From Perca fluviatilis (taxonomy: Eukaryota; Chordata; Actinopteri; Perciformes; Percidae): a stretch of DNA of 64,000 nucleotides. Shown piece by piece: positions 55,235 through 64,000 of this stretch. Every line of letters begins with the position of its first letter. The first letter of the stretch is position 1. The notes below the pieces were generated by a model, which worked only from the letters and a program-made list of their open reading frames with translations, did no database searches and was not told the DNA's origin. A program made the translations under genes and the position numbers. The DNA is taken from NCBI RefSeq assembly GCF_010015445.1, contig NC_053114.1, positions 45,317,922 to 45,381,921 on the forward strand, given 5' to 3'.

Positions 55235-56617
55235 TTAAGTGTGTGTGTGAGCTGAAAGCTGCGTTCCTCTCCGTGTCCTCAGGTTCACAACGACTACAGC
55301 AGCACAGAGCATCAGCAGCAGGACACTGAGCACTGAGCATCGCACTTTGAAGAAGGTGGAGTAAATCCCAAAGGGCTCCATGTACACTAACACAGTTCTC
55401 TCTGTTGACACACACCGGTCACCATCTGGGTTAGAAACTATACACCAGTACTCCCCTGCGTCTCCCACTGAGATATTAGAGATAACCAGGCTCCCATTAC
55501 CATAGTCCCAGCTCACTCTGCTCATTCTCTGATCATACGTTACACTAAAGATTCTTCCCTCTGTTCGGTTCGACTTCATAAACCAAACATGCACCTTATC
55601 CCCTTCCCAATCTTTGCATCTGAGAGTGACTTCTTCTCCCTCTGAGAAGAGCTCTACAGCAGGGGGGGCAAATTTGGGACACACCACCAGCACATAATGT
55701 AGCCCTCTTTTAGAGGCTTTACAGAAGTAGAGACCTGTGTGATTTAACATTAGAGATGAAAACACCAGCGAGTAGTTTTGGTCTACTGAAGGAACAGTCT
55801 GGTTTTGTAGTCCTTGGTCAGTGAAGGAGTGTGTTTTGAGATTAAACTTCCTCCAACGTGGGGGCTGTTCATTAGTGGAGTCAGCAGCATTGCACGGCAA
55901 CACAGCGGTCTCTCCCACTGAGCCGTAGATCATCTCATACTGTAGGATCAACTCTACAGAGTAACTGCTAACACACTGCTGTTGGTTCATCACCAGACAT
56001 CTGTACTGTGTAAAGTCTGTTTTTGTGACGTTGGAAACACGAAGAGCTGATGTGTTTGTCACCACTTGGTATCTTCCTCTAATATTGTCCATCACTGATG
56101 TCGTATTGTCCCCAAAAACTCTGCTCCATGTTTCTTGCTCATATCTAGAGTCCCGTTTGAGCCACTGGATATCCAGATTATCAGCTGCTTCCTCACATGA
56201 CACATCCACTGTTTCCCCAAGTCTCACTTCAAGAAGTCTCCGATCTACTGAAGTACAAACAGTAATATTAAAGTTGTTCTCATGCGTCACGTTGCCCTCA
56301 GTCCAACACTCCTCTTGGTATGAGCCAGAGTCTGAATGGGTCAGGTTGAGGATGGTGTAAGAAGAAGGATTCACCATGCTGACAAGTCGTTGTTTCAGGT
56401 GTTCAGGTACTGAGGAGCTGTTGGACCAGAGGTCATAGGTGTTCCACAGGACAAGCTTCTCCTCACCAACAGATCTGGAGATCAGGCAGGAGTTGGTGTT
56501 GTTGGGGAGCTTGAAGGTGTAATTGGTCCTTTCCTTTTGGATGATGATCCGTTCTTCTGCATGGATGTTGTTGATGAGAGCAAACAGCAGGAAGGAGAGC
56601 TCTGTGACTGCAGCCAT
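55235..56617 (-). CDS. Four-Ig-domain type I membrane receptor, single exon
   Basis: A 460-residue cell-surface protein of unknown ligand. Signal peptide 1-20 (MAAVTELSFLLFALINNIHA). Four Ig-like domains follow, with disulfide-type cysteine pairs at about C44-C104, C141-C207, C242-C299 and C334-C392; each has the usual D.G.Y.C-style second cysteine (for example GDAGEYWC in domain 4, NHTGLYFC in domain 3). A transmembrane helix lies at about 420-444 and a short basic tail NLRTRRGTQ follows, without ITIM or ITAM tyrosines. Roughly 14 N-glycosylation sequons. The start is the first ATG after a TATATGA about 50 bases upstream. All four domains lie in one uninterrupted frame, unlike the usual one-exon-per-domain layout. 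It looks like a fish immune receptor (CMRF35/pIgR-like in style), but I cannot name it. Confidence 0.88.
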   Translation of the reverse strand: MAAVTELSFLLFALINNIHAEERIIIQKERTNYTFKLPNNTNSCLISRSVGEEKLVLWNTYDLWSNSSSVPEHLKQRLVSMVNPSSYTILNLTHSDSGSYQEECWTEGNVTHENNFNITVCTSVDRRLLEVRLGETVDVSCEEAADNLDIQWLKRDSRYEQETWSRVFGDNTTSVMDNIRGRYQVVTNTSALRVSNVTKTDFTQYRCLVMNQQQCVSSYSVELILQYEMIYGSVGETAVLPCNAADSTNEQPPRWRKFNLKTHSFTDQGLQNQTVPSVDQNYSLVFSSLMLNHTGLYFCKASKRGLHYVLVVCPKFAPPAVELFSEGEEVTLRCKDWEGDKVHVWFMKSNRTEGRIFSVTYDQRMSRVSWDYGNGSLVISNISVGDAGEYWCIVSNPDGDRCVSTERTVLVYMEPFGIYSTFFKVRCSVLSVLLLMLCAAVVVVNLRTRRGTQLSAHTHT

Positions 56618-56649
56618 TCTGCTCTGAGGTCGACAAACACTGACACCAC

Positions 56650-56672
56650 TCAGCTCATATACGCTCTACACC
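56650..56672 (-). promoter_or_regulatory. TATA-like box of the Ig-domain gene
   Basis: On the minus strand GAGCGTATATGAGCTGAG lies about 40-50 bases before the ATG at 56,617. This would give a very short 5' UTR in the same exon. Inferred from position only. Confidence 0.4.
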
Positions 56673-56770
56673 AACCCTCATCAGCAGCTGCTCTTTTTCT
56701 TTTTTTTTTAATCACACATGACTTCTTTATCTCATCATCAGAGGAAACTTTGCAGCATCAGCTCTCTATC

Positions 56771-56897
56771 CAGTAATCAATGTCCTTTACATGACTCTAA
56801 AACCACAGAGACTTACGTGACTTCATACACACATTATTCAGAGAGGAGAGGAAACAAGCAGATATAAGAGAGAGGGGTGTGTGTGTGTGTGTGTGTG
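56771..56897. repeat. Direct repeat, left copy (about 115 bp) ending in GT run
   Basis: CCAGTAATCAATGTCCTTTA, CACACATTATTCAGAGAGGA and AAGAGAGAGGGGTGTGTGTG recur at 57,631-57,755 with a few substitutions. The unit lies just upstream of the Ig gene. Confidence 0.9.
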
Positions 56898-57350
56898 TCT
56901 GTTTGCCAATGCTGTGTGTAGCCCGGAGTAACGTTAGTCCTGCTGTGGCTCCAGCCCGGAGTAACGTTAGTCCCACTGTGTACGTGCCAGAGGCCACCAA
57001 ATTGGGACTTTTACGGCCAAAAATTTCTCCTGGGGGGCATGTCCCCAGACCCCACTACACCGCCTTTCCGAATCAGAAAGCAAGCACCGGGCGCTCCCTC
57101 TGTGAAAGGCACGGTAGACATAGTTGGCCGTGGCTGTCTATGTGTTCATATAACTTTATACATCCTTGAACTGGCTAGAATCATTGCACACATCCTCTCC
57201 GAGGAGTGCACCAGCAGTAAAATTGCCCAGAGGAAGTTCATGCAGCAACTGGCAGAGGAGCTGAGAGTGGAGTTTATGGAGGAAAAAAAGGGCAGCGGCG
57301 CACGGTCCGATCAGCACTGCATACCACAGCACATGCATAAATGGAGGTAG
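56898..57350 (+). pseudogene. Transposase relic, possibly piggyBac C-terminal region
   Basis: Plus-strand frame 57,039-57,350 reads IVGRGCLCVHITLYILELAR and SSKIAQRKFMQQLAEELRVE. A hydrophobic helix followed by a KIAQRKFMQQLAEEL helix resembles the region before the Cys-rich end of piggyBac-like transposases. No catalytic residues and no terminal repeats seen. Two AGCCCGGAGTAACGTTAGTC repeats lie upstream (56,920-56,966). It sits between the two 115-bp direct repeats. Confidence 0.4.
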
Positions 57351-57630
57351 TGCCAGGTTAGGTTATAAATGTTCAAATAAGATACTTTTAGGTGTTATTT
57401 GCCTGTTATGAGTTATGTTGAATGAATTTCCATACTATATTTTTCGGGATATGAATGTAGCCTATAATTACGGTTTACTATGCCATGATATGAATTATTG
57501 AAAATGTATAATTAAACTCGTTAAAATGTACATTTGGTGTTATTTCGTTTTCCTAAAGATATCCTAACACAATATGCATTAATATCACAATTGGGTAATT
57601 ATCATGAGCGATTATAGAGTTTGGAATCTA
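57351..57630. other. A/T-rich intergenic sequence
   Basis: Nothing recognisable between the transposase relic and the second 115-bp repeat. Confidence 0.5.
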
Positions 57631-57769
57631 TCCAGTAATCAATGTCCTTTACATGACCCTAAAACCGCAGAGGCTTACGTGTCTTCATGCACACATTATT
57701 CAGAGAGGAGAGGAAACATCCAGAGATAAGAGAGAGGGGTGTGTGTGTTTGTGTGTCTGTGTCTGTGTG

Positions 57770-57840
<71 letters not shown>
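57631..57840. repeat. Direct repeat, right copy, with (GT)n
   Basis: Second copy of the 56,771 unit, followed by a longer (GT)n run to about 57,836. Confidence 0.9.
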
Positions 57841-57841
<1 letters not shown>

Positions 57842-58744
57842 CTGTGAGATTGACAGAGCGAAGGAGACATCCAGGAGAAAGAGGAGGAAGGGAGAACGTG
57901 CTCCTCACCCCTCCTTCAGGTAAGTCTCTCTTGTCATTATAAGCTGAGTTCTACACATGAGGAGGAGGCCACTACTTCCATTTGTTAACATCAAAATCAT
58001 CGGAGAAACTAAAGAAAAGGCCTTAAACATGGGAGAGAGAGCCTGTTATTAATGCTTGTGTTTTACCTTTTGTTATTTTTTATTTGCATGGCTTGTTTTG
58101 TTTGCAGTGTATTTAATTTCCACATTTAGTTTGTCTCATCCCTTCGTTGTATATAATAGATTTATGATTCCACGTGGAAGGTGTGTTGTTTTTGATTCTT
58201 GCATACCTGCAAACTCAGAAGGGCTGAAAACGGTGACACATCATGATTTTGAAGCGTGGAGGATACACATATGCATCCTTGAAAATTTTTCGAACGAAGG
58301 ACTCAGTCCTTGACGTTGGAACAGTCCTTCGACAGACTTCGATGACGTATTGTGCTCGAAATTCAGGCTACGAAGGATCCTTCCTTGACTTTGAGAAACA
58401 CCTAGTGAATGAAATTAACCGCGGAGAATTCGAACACCTCTACAAAATGGAGAACACACTATATAGGGAACTATATCCATGTTAGGGAACGGTTTCCAAC
58501 ACCGCTACACCCAGATGTGCACCAAAAACCCAAACAGGCATACCGAGACCTGCTTGATGAGGTGCTCTCGGTACGCTTTCCAACCGACTTTGGAGCGGTT
58601 GGTTTGGGGTGAGGATGTGACCCGATCTGAAACAATTATCTATCTATATTTTTTGGGGTAAAAATTTTAAATAACTTTTGTTTCAACATTTTGGTCGTCT
58701 TTTTTTTTTTACACTTTCGTCGCTTTCCACCCAATGTTTTTGTC
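57841..58744. other. Unassigned sequence
   Basis: A GA-rich stretch ends TCCTTCAGGTAAGT (57,914-57,927), a good donor-like match without a recognisable exon. 58,250-58,390 contains self-complementary AAGGATCCTT and AAGGACTCAGTCCTT motifs typical of a MITE. No protein family recognised. Confidence 0.4.
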
Positions 58745-59578
58745 CCTTTTTTAAGATTATTTTCTGGCATTTAGGCCTTTAGTGACTGGGCAGCTTAGAA
58801 ATGAAAGGGGAGAGAGGAAGGGGGGGAATGACATGTAGGAAAGTGCTGCAGGTCAAAATCAAACTCACAACTTCTGCACCAAGGACTGAGCCTCTTTACA
58901 TGGGCACTCGCTCTACCACCCAGGCACCCAGTTTTTGAAGCTTTTTCCAACATCCTTATATCAATTTATTTCTCTCTAAATGCTACTAAATTGAATAAAA
59001 CAACCACATTCAATGAAAGTAGTGAACTGATCATTTATTTTACTTGTGAAGAGCGTTGTAGGAAACCATCCACGTTACTTTTCTTTGAAAATTTGGTTGA
59101 AAGAAAACCCAAATTTCTGATATAGAAACTTTTTGACCCGAGGACAACAGGAGGCTTAAAATCAGCTCATTCACAGAGTCTTATATTTTATTAAAGCGGT
59201 TTTATTTCCTTTAAACACAACAGATGAAAGCCAAACATTTGTTACAGTGATCTTCATTATTTCATCTCTCTGAGTATTAAACCTCCCAGCAAACACGAGT
59301 CCTGAAAACTTTGTTGAAGTAGTACTAGAACATTTCTCTCTGCGTTACACGTATGTGTTTAGTTTTTTATTCTGCCATAAAAAATTTCAGATTTGGGGAA
59401 TTTTTAGGCCTTTATTTTCACAGGACAGATGAAGACATGAAAGGGGAAAGAGGGGGGAATTACATGCAGCAAAGAGCCAAAGGCCAGAGTTGAACCCGCA
59501 GCCGCTGCGTCAAGTAGCAAACCCTCCTCTGGACAGGTGTGCCTGCTCTACTAACTGAGCTATCACGGCCACCTGATT
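58745..59578 (-). mobile_element. Two SINE-like repeats with intervening sequence
   Basis: 58,745-58,935 (GGCATTTAGGCCTTTAGTGA, ACTCGCTCTACCACCCAGGC) and 59,385-59,578 (TTTAGGCCTTTATTTTCACA, GAACCCGCAGCCGCTGCG, CTCTACTAACTGAGCTATCA) belong to the fish tRNA-like SINE family also seen at 20,500. Between them is A/T-rich sequence without a gene. Confidence 0.55.
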
Positions 59579-59955
59579 TTGTCAGCAGACGTCCTAAAGT
59601 GATGTTTTAATCTTCATGTTCTCTGAAAGCTCCTGCTACATATCATGTCTTCATGTTTTCATTCACATTGTTTACTTGATTATGAGAGTATTTTCTGTCA
59701 AAACCCTTCAAGTACAAACATAATCAAAACTCATTTAGTATAAAAAGCTGCGTTACAAAAAACAATCAACAAAATAAGAAAATTCTTTAAGTAAATTCAT
59801 TAAAAATCTTATTTTCAGAAATAAGCCAAAATCTTATGAAATACAAAAAAGTCCTTAACTTAAGACAAAATCCTAAATTACAAAATCAGGTAAATTACAG
59901 TAAAGTACAAAACTTAACAAACATTTTTTTCCAAAAAAATAAGAACATTTCTTAA
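59579..59955. other. A/T-rich intergenic sequence
   Basis: No features apart from repeated AAATTC / AAATCTTA wording around 59,770-59,900. Confidence 0.5.
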
Positions 59956-60551
59956 AGGCAGGGTTAGTTACTATTTCCGATACATTACACTTTTTTATCT
60001 GTTTGAAATGTTCTTTACACCGAGACAGCAATATATAACTTTTGGGGCTCTGAAAAAGATCTGTCATCTGTAGCTGCTGCCCACCAATCACTGCCTCGCT
60101 GCCCGCTCTGAAAGAACCAATAAAAGGACTTCTTGCTCACAGATTATGAGTGATTCTTTTCCCCATAGTCGGCAAGGTAAATATTGATACCTATTCTTCA
60201 CAAGCCACATATCTCCAGAACATTCCGACACTAAAATGGCATTTTTCAGACAGACATATCAGGAGAAAATTAGTCTATATCACCACATATTCAGATCCTA
60301 TTTTTTCACATCTCTGCAGGGTAAATCCAGACAGCTAGCTAGATCTGTCTCTAGATCTGAGTTTTCTGTTGCACGACTAAAACTACTACTAAAACTAAAA
60401 CTACTACCAAGACGATTGTGATTGGTTTAAAGAAATGCCAATAAACAGGAGCACGTTTTTCTCCCATCCAGGAATGCTGTGTGGACTAGTCAGACCTTCC
60501 TCCGCAGCGCTGTGGAGGAAGGTCTGGCAAAGCGAGTCACCAACCCTGCCT
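59956..60551. mobile_element. TIR element with AGGCAGGGTTRGT ends
   Basis: AGGCAGGGTTAGTTAC after TTAA (59,952-59,955) is mirrored by CACCAACCCTGCCT before TTTA at 60,551-60,554. The interior contains GACCTTCCTCCGCAGCGCTG with its own palindrome, and the block also found at 3,222-3,335. No transposase. Confidence 0.75.
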
Positions 60552-61686
60552 TTAGGTATAAAACATCCGCTAAATTCCTTAAAATTTTGCAAATATTTTA
60601 TAAATTACAAAACTAGACAAAAGTTTTTTGAAATAGAAAAAAAATATCTTATTTATAAAAGAAAATCCTAAATAACAAAAATTTGGTACATTTCCTTAAG
60701 TACAAAAATGAGCTACATTCTTATTTACAAAAATAAGCAAATTCTTATGAAATAAGCATTAAACTGTTGTGAAAACATCCTCTAATTTTAAATATGTACA
60801 TTGTTTGCGAGCTACATAACTTTGATTCCTTCATCGTATTTCTTTAATCCCAAACACTAACAACTGGTTTTGTAGTTCTATTCTACGTGAATTCGCAAGA
60901 TCTCGTGGGTGGCCGCAGCCATTCTGCAACAAATCTGGACCTGGTGGGTATTGACGGACGGCAGATCTGTTTCGCAACCAGTCGGCACTCCTGCAGCTGC
61001 AGGAACATGCAGGTTATAATAATCTGGCTCAATGTCCTTCTGTCTGCACGGCATCCGCCCCCTGTTGGCCTGGAGAGACATGACAGCACACACATGTGAC
61101 TTCCTGCATCACTTCTCTGTTCAGTTCAGTAATGTGGAAGTGGTGGAAACATCAGAAGTGTGGATTTGACAATGGAATGTCGGAGCAGAGGGTTTATTTT
61201 TTCAAAAAAAGGGACGTCGGACTAGTGGGCTGTAGGACCAAAGGGAATTTTTCGGGTTATTGAGAGGTCGGAACAATGGAGCATCGGAGAAATGGGCAGT
61301 CCCTGTGACAGCCAGGATGATGTAGCCAGTTTCATCAGCCTTACTTTGAGGTATGTTTTCTCTTGTTTTGGTGGGTGTGTCAGAGGTGTTACCAAATCAT
61401 AAGCGGCATGTATAAACCCCACCGTATTAAAAAGGAGGTGCAAGAGGGTGTTCCACACACCACACCACACACCCTTTTTCAGGGTCCATTTAGTGATGTC
61501 ATGGGACAGGCAGATGGACAGACACACTTCCATTAACACTTCTCTACACTTTAGCATGTCATTGTCCTGAATACCTTTACTGTTTAGTACAATTGAAACC
61601 ACTGACTGTCACTGTGACAGAGGAAGGGACACACTGGGAATTTTACTGTAATACAATGTCATATATGTTGTCACTGGTGGGCTTAC
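60552..61686. other. Intergenic sequence left of the SRCR exons
   Basis: A/T-rich to about 60,850, then mixed sequence. 61,200-61,310 (GGTCGGAACAATGGAGCATC) looks like a dispersed repeat. I find no transmembrane or tail exon for the SRCR gene here. Confidence 0.4.
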
Positions 61687-61969
61687 CTAAGCAGGTAAGA
61701 TTCAGCATAGAAGAAGAGTAATATGATTCTGCACACTCCCTCAGAGCAGATCCAGAGTGAACACAGTCAGAGTAGATCTCCCACAAAGATCTGTGTGTGA
61801 ACTCTTTTCTCTCTCCTAAAGAAACAACAGAGCCACAGTCCAATTCTCTGCAGACAACAGTTCCTTTCTTCAGAGACCAGCCAGTAATGCACTGGTCTCC
61901 ATTCTCCGTGATTTTTCACCTCCAGTGTTCCTGCACAGCGACTATCTCCTCCCACCAACCTGACAGGCT
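61687..61969 (-). pseudogene. SRCR domain exon 1, frameshifted
   Basis: SRCR domains are extracellular ligand-binding modules of DMBT1/CD163-like scavenger receptors. Acceptor TTCTGTTTAG, donor CTTAG|GTAAGC. Encodes PVRLVGGDSRCAGTLEVKNH and GEWRP; then, one frame over, WSLKKGTVVCRELDCGSVVS and SGSALRECAESYYSSSMLNL. The joining point near 61,870-61,905 needs a one-base shift. At 283 bases it is shorter than the other exon (315). A real lesion or a sequence error. Confidence 0.82.
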
Positions 61970-62053
61970 CTAAACAGAAACCAGAGAGTCATGAGCAAAA
62001 GAATTTAATTAGAACAGAAATGAACCAAATCAGAGCTGCAGCTCCTCTTCTAC

Positions 62054-63292
62054 CTGAGCAGGTGAGTCTAACAGCTTTTCCAGATGAGCAGGTGTTTCTA
62101 TCTGAGCCTGAGCTTCTACAGTCCAGGAGAGCAGACTCATTGGCCCTCATTTATCAAAAGTGCGTACACCAAATTTCCAGCGTACACCTGGCGTACACCC
62201 AAAACCACGGTGACTTTGAGATTTATCAATATGGACATTGGCGTACGGCACGCTCAAATCCTACGCCAGCTCAGGAGGTGGTGTACACATGTGTACGCAC
62301 GTTTTGAGTTAGTGCGGAAATGCGCAGAAAAACAATTCCTAACACCCCAAAACGCACTGACAAACTAAAAGAAGACCTCTATGCGCCGGTCTGCAACATT
62401 GTTTTAGCCTAGCGGGGCGGAGGACGCACGCTCTCCCTCAGCTGTTGCCTCGTTCCGACTCTTGAAAAAAAACACGAGTGAAATAAAAGACACTGCATAA
62501 ACTCTGCTACCGTGTGTTTATTTAAATATAAGTACACCTACATGTAGGCCTAAGAGATTGCAATAGAAGCCTGTATATTACTATTAGCACTATATAATAC
62601 ATGTGTCAAGGATGTATAAATTAAATAGGCTAAACTTCAGCTGGAGTCCGATTTACTATGGCAACACTGTTGACCGCATCAGTGATCTCTTTCCATTCCG
62701 CATTCTTTCTCCAGCCTTTAATACCAGTTTTCAGGCTGACAAATAGTACACACGTTAGTGCAAATGAACCGGAGATATCAGGGTTTCAATCTCCACCTCT
62801 GAAAAGTGCTGCTTCTCAGCCGGATTACGTCTCACCATGTCGTAAATTGTAGGGGCGAGGCCTCAAAACCGAGAATATATTGGGGCGTGTTATTCTAATG
62901 ACGATCGTTTTCAGCCGCGGCATTTATCAAGGGCAGGTATTGCGTACACCTGGATTTCAAAGGTACGCACAGCTTCATAAATCAGGCGGTGTGTATGAGT
63001 GTAAGCATAATCGTACGCCAACATATACACCCGTTTCTACGCAAGAATGATAAATGAGGGCCATTGCCTCTACACTGGAACTCTTTGGTCCTCATTCGAG
63101 CCTCCACTTCTCCATAGAGCGCCCCCAGGAGGACTGAAGGAGCCCCACAGCCAAGCTCCCTACAGACCACCTCCACATCCTGCTGGTCAAAGTCATCTTC
63201 ACACACTGAGGACCAGCGCTGGGTAGACTGGTTAGTCTTTACCTCCAGTTTGCCTGAGCACAGACTGGTCCCATTCACCAGCCTGACAGAGT
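62054..63292 (-). pseudogene. SRCR domain exon 2, split by a transposon
   Basis: Acceptor CATCTCTCCAG, donor CTGCTCAG|GTAGAA. The first part (63,066-63,292) encodes DSVRLVNGTSLCSGKLEVKT, DVEVVCRELGCGAPSVLLGA and EFQCRGN. The last part (62,054-62,141) encodes ESALLDCRSSGSDRNTCSSG and KAVRLTCS. The two parts are in the same frame and together give 315 bases, a normal SRCR length, but 921 foreign bases lie between them. This allele or gene cannot make the domain unless the insert is spliced out. Confidence 0.88.
62142..63062 (-). mobile_element. Harbinger-like non-autonomous transposon inside the SRCR exon
   Basis: Ends GGCCCTCATTTATCA and its complement TGATAAATGAGGGCC, flanked by the 3-bp duplication ATT (62,139-62,141 and 63,063-63,065). 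Sub-terminal GCGTACACC repeats occur at both ends. On the minus strand about 62,650-62,715 reads AEWKEITDAVNSVAIVNRTP, like the Myb/SANT-like DNA-binding protein of PIF/Harbinger elements. No transposase remains. Superfamily is inferred from that fragment and the 3-bp duplication. Confidence 0.75.
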
Positions 63293-63841
63293 CTGGAGAG
63301 ATGATAGAAGATAAAATAGAGAGAGAGAAAAGACAGCAGACACAAAATAAAAAGATGTCATGAAACAGCAATTCAGTGATTCAAACTGGACTCAGCACAG
63401 TTCAAACAGAAGTTGATTATTAACAACAGAACAATATTTCATTATAACACCGCAGACTGCAGCAATGTTAAATTAAATTTACATTAATACACTATACAAT
63501 TGTTTTAAATTTTTTAACACTTTTAATGGGTTTTCTAACAATTACACGTTATCAGCATCTGCAGATTTCTCTATCCTCTGTTCCTTCTGCTCAGGTAATC
63601 CACAATCTTTAAATACACTCGTACTGCCATTTACTGGTGAGAGGGTGAACACTAAATTTCAGACAGTACTAACAATATAACTATGCACCTTTTTTTACAG
63701 TCCATGCACAAACAATAATTTAAACTGTATTATGCACTGTATTGCCCTAATGTACTCAACTAGAAAATGCATTTCCTGCAGAAAATGCATGTGAATGCTG
63801 AGAAGCTAAATTCCTTAAACAGAACTGGATTGCTGGCTTAA
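63293..63841. other. Intron or flank right of SRCR exon 2
   Basis: No further SRCR exon is visible before the window end. AT-rich with no recognised repeat until 63,842. The upstream exons of the minus-strand SRCR gene should lie beyond 64,000. Confidence 0.5.
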
Positions 63842-64000
63842 AGGTCCCATGGCATGAAAATTTCACTTTATGAGGTTTTTTAACATTAATATGAGTTCCC
63901 CCAGCCTGCCTATGGTCCCCCAGTGGCTAGAAATGGTGATAGGTGTAAACCGAGCCCTGGGTATCCTGCTCTGCCTTTGAGAAAATGAAAGCTCACATGG
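63842..64000. mobile_element. TTAA-type MITE, left end, cut by the window edge
   Basis: TTAA at 63,838-63,841 then AGGTCCCATGGCATGAAAAT and CCGAGCCCTGGGTATCCTGC match the left half of the element at 14,686-15,654. The right part is outside the window. Confidence 0.85.

Noticed and set aside
61222..61602. 126-codon minus-strand frame as an SRCR-receptor tail exon
   Set aside because: No transmembrane segment or SRCR similarity, and part of it is dispersed-repeat sequence.

Overview
The window looks like nuclear DNA of a teleost fish, probably a percomorph; I cannot name the species. The evidence is vertebrate-type split genes, long (CA)n tracts, and fish-type transposons (TTAA-flanked MITEs, L2/Rex1- and RTE-like LINEs, Tc1, hAT and Harbinger-like elements). 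Most of the sequence is repeats. I see no RNA gene, CRISPR array, operon or bacterial feature.

Left part (1-12,075, + strand): the 3' end of a C-terminal-motor kinesin gene, best matched to KIFC3. Five exon segments join in consistent phase: 1552-1805, 2918-3147, 4969-5121, 5890-6019 and 11003-11025. They cover the second half of the motor domain and a Ser/Arg-rich tail, followed by a 3' UTR with an AATAAA at 12053. The introns hold kilobase-scale CA tracts, minisatellites and nested MITEs. The most striking feature is a 39-bp tandem repeat (about 4424-4968). It copies the 3' splice site plus the first 9-12 bases of exon 4969-5121, giving a ladder of candidate acceptors, eight of which are in frame with the kinesin.

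Middle (12,075-54,400): repeats and a 12-kb segmental duplication in direct orientation (copy A 16,652-29,060; copy B 40,465-52,465) separated by 11.4 kb. Each copy carries one small secreted C-type lectin gene on the minus strand: TATA-like box, 5' UTR exon, signal peptide, and a CTLD with QPD and WND motifs. Each copy has different lesions, and both share a frame problem after the signal peptide. A further inverted lectin fragment lies at about 30,060-30,512. The right edge of the duplication falls inside a hAT element, which is complete with an 8-bp target duplication in A and rearranged in B. The spacer holds an RTE-like LINE with a 13-bp target duplication, two dead Tc1 elements and a TTAA element carrying a minisatellite.

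Right part (54,400-64,000, minus strand): immune-type receptor genes. An intact, apparently single-exon type I membrane protein with four Ig domains lies at 55,235-56,617. Two SRCR (scavenger receptor cysteine-rich) exons follow; one is frameshifted and the other is split by a 921-bp transposon with Harbinger-like Myb/SANT remains and a 3-bp target duplication.

Overall this is the end of a housekeeping kinesin gene beside a fast-changing set of lectin, Ig and SRCR genes. A recurring theme is TIR-bounded elements that carry expanded minisatellites. Several small indels could be assembly errors, and I flag where that matters.
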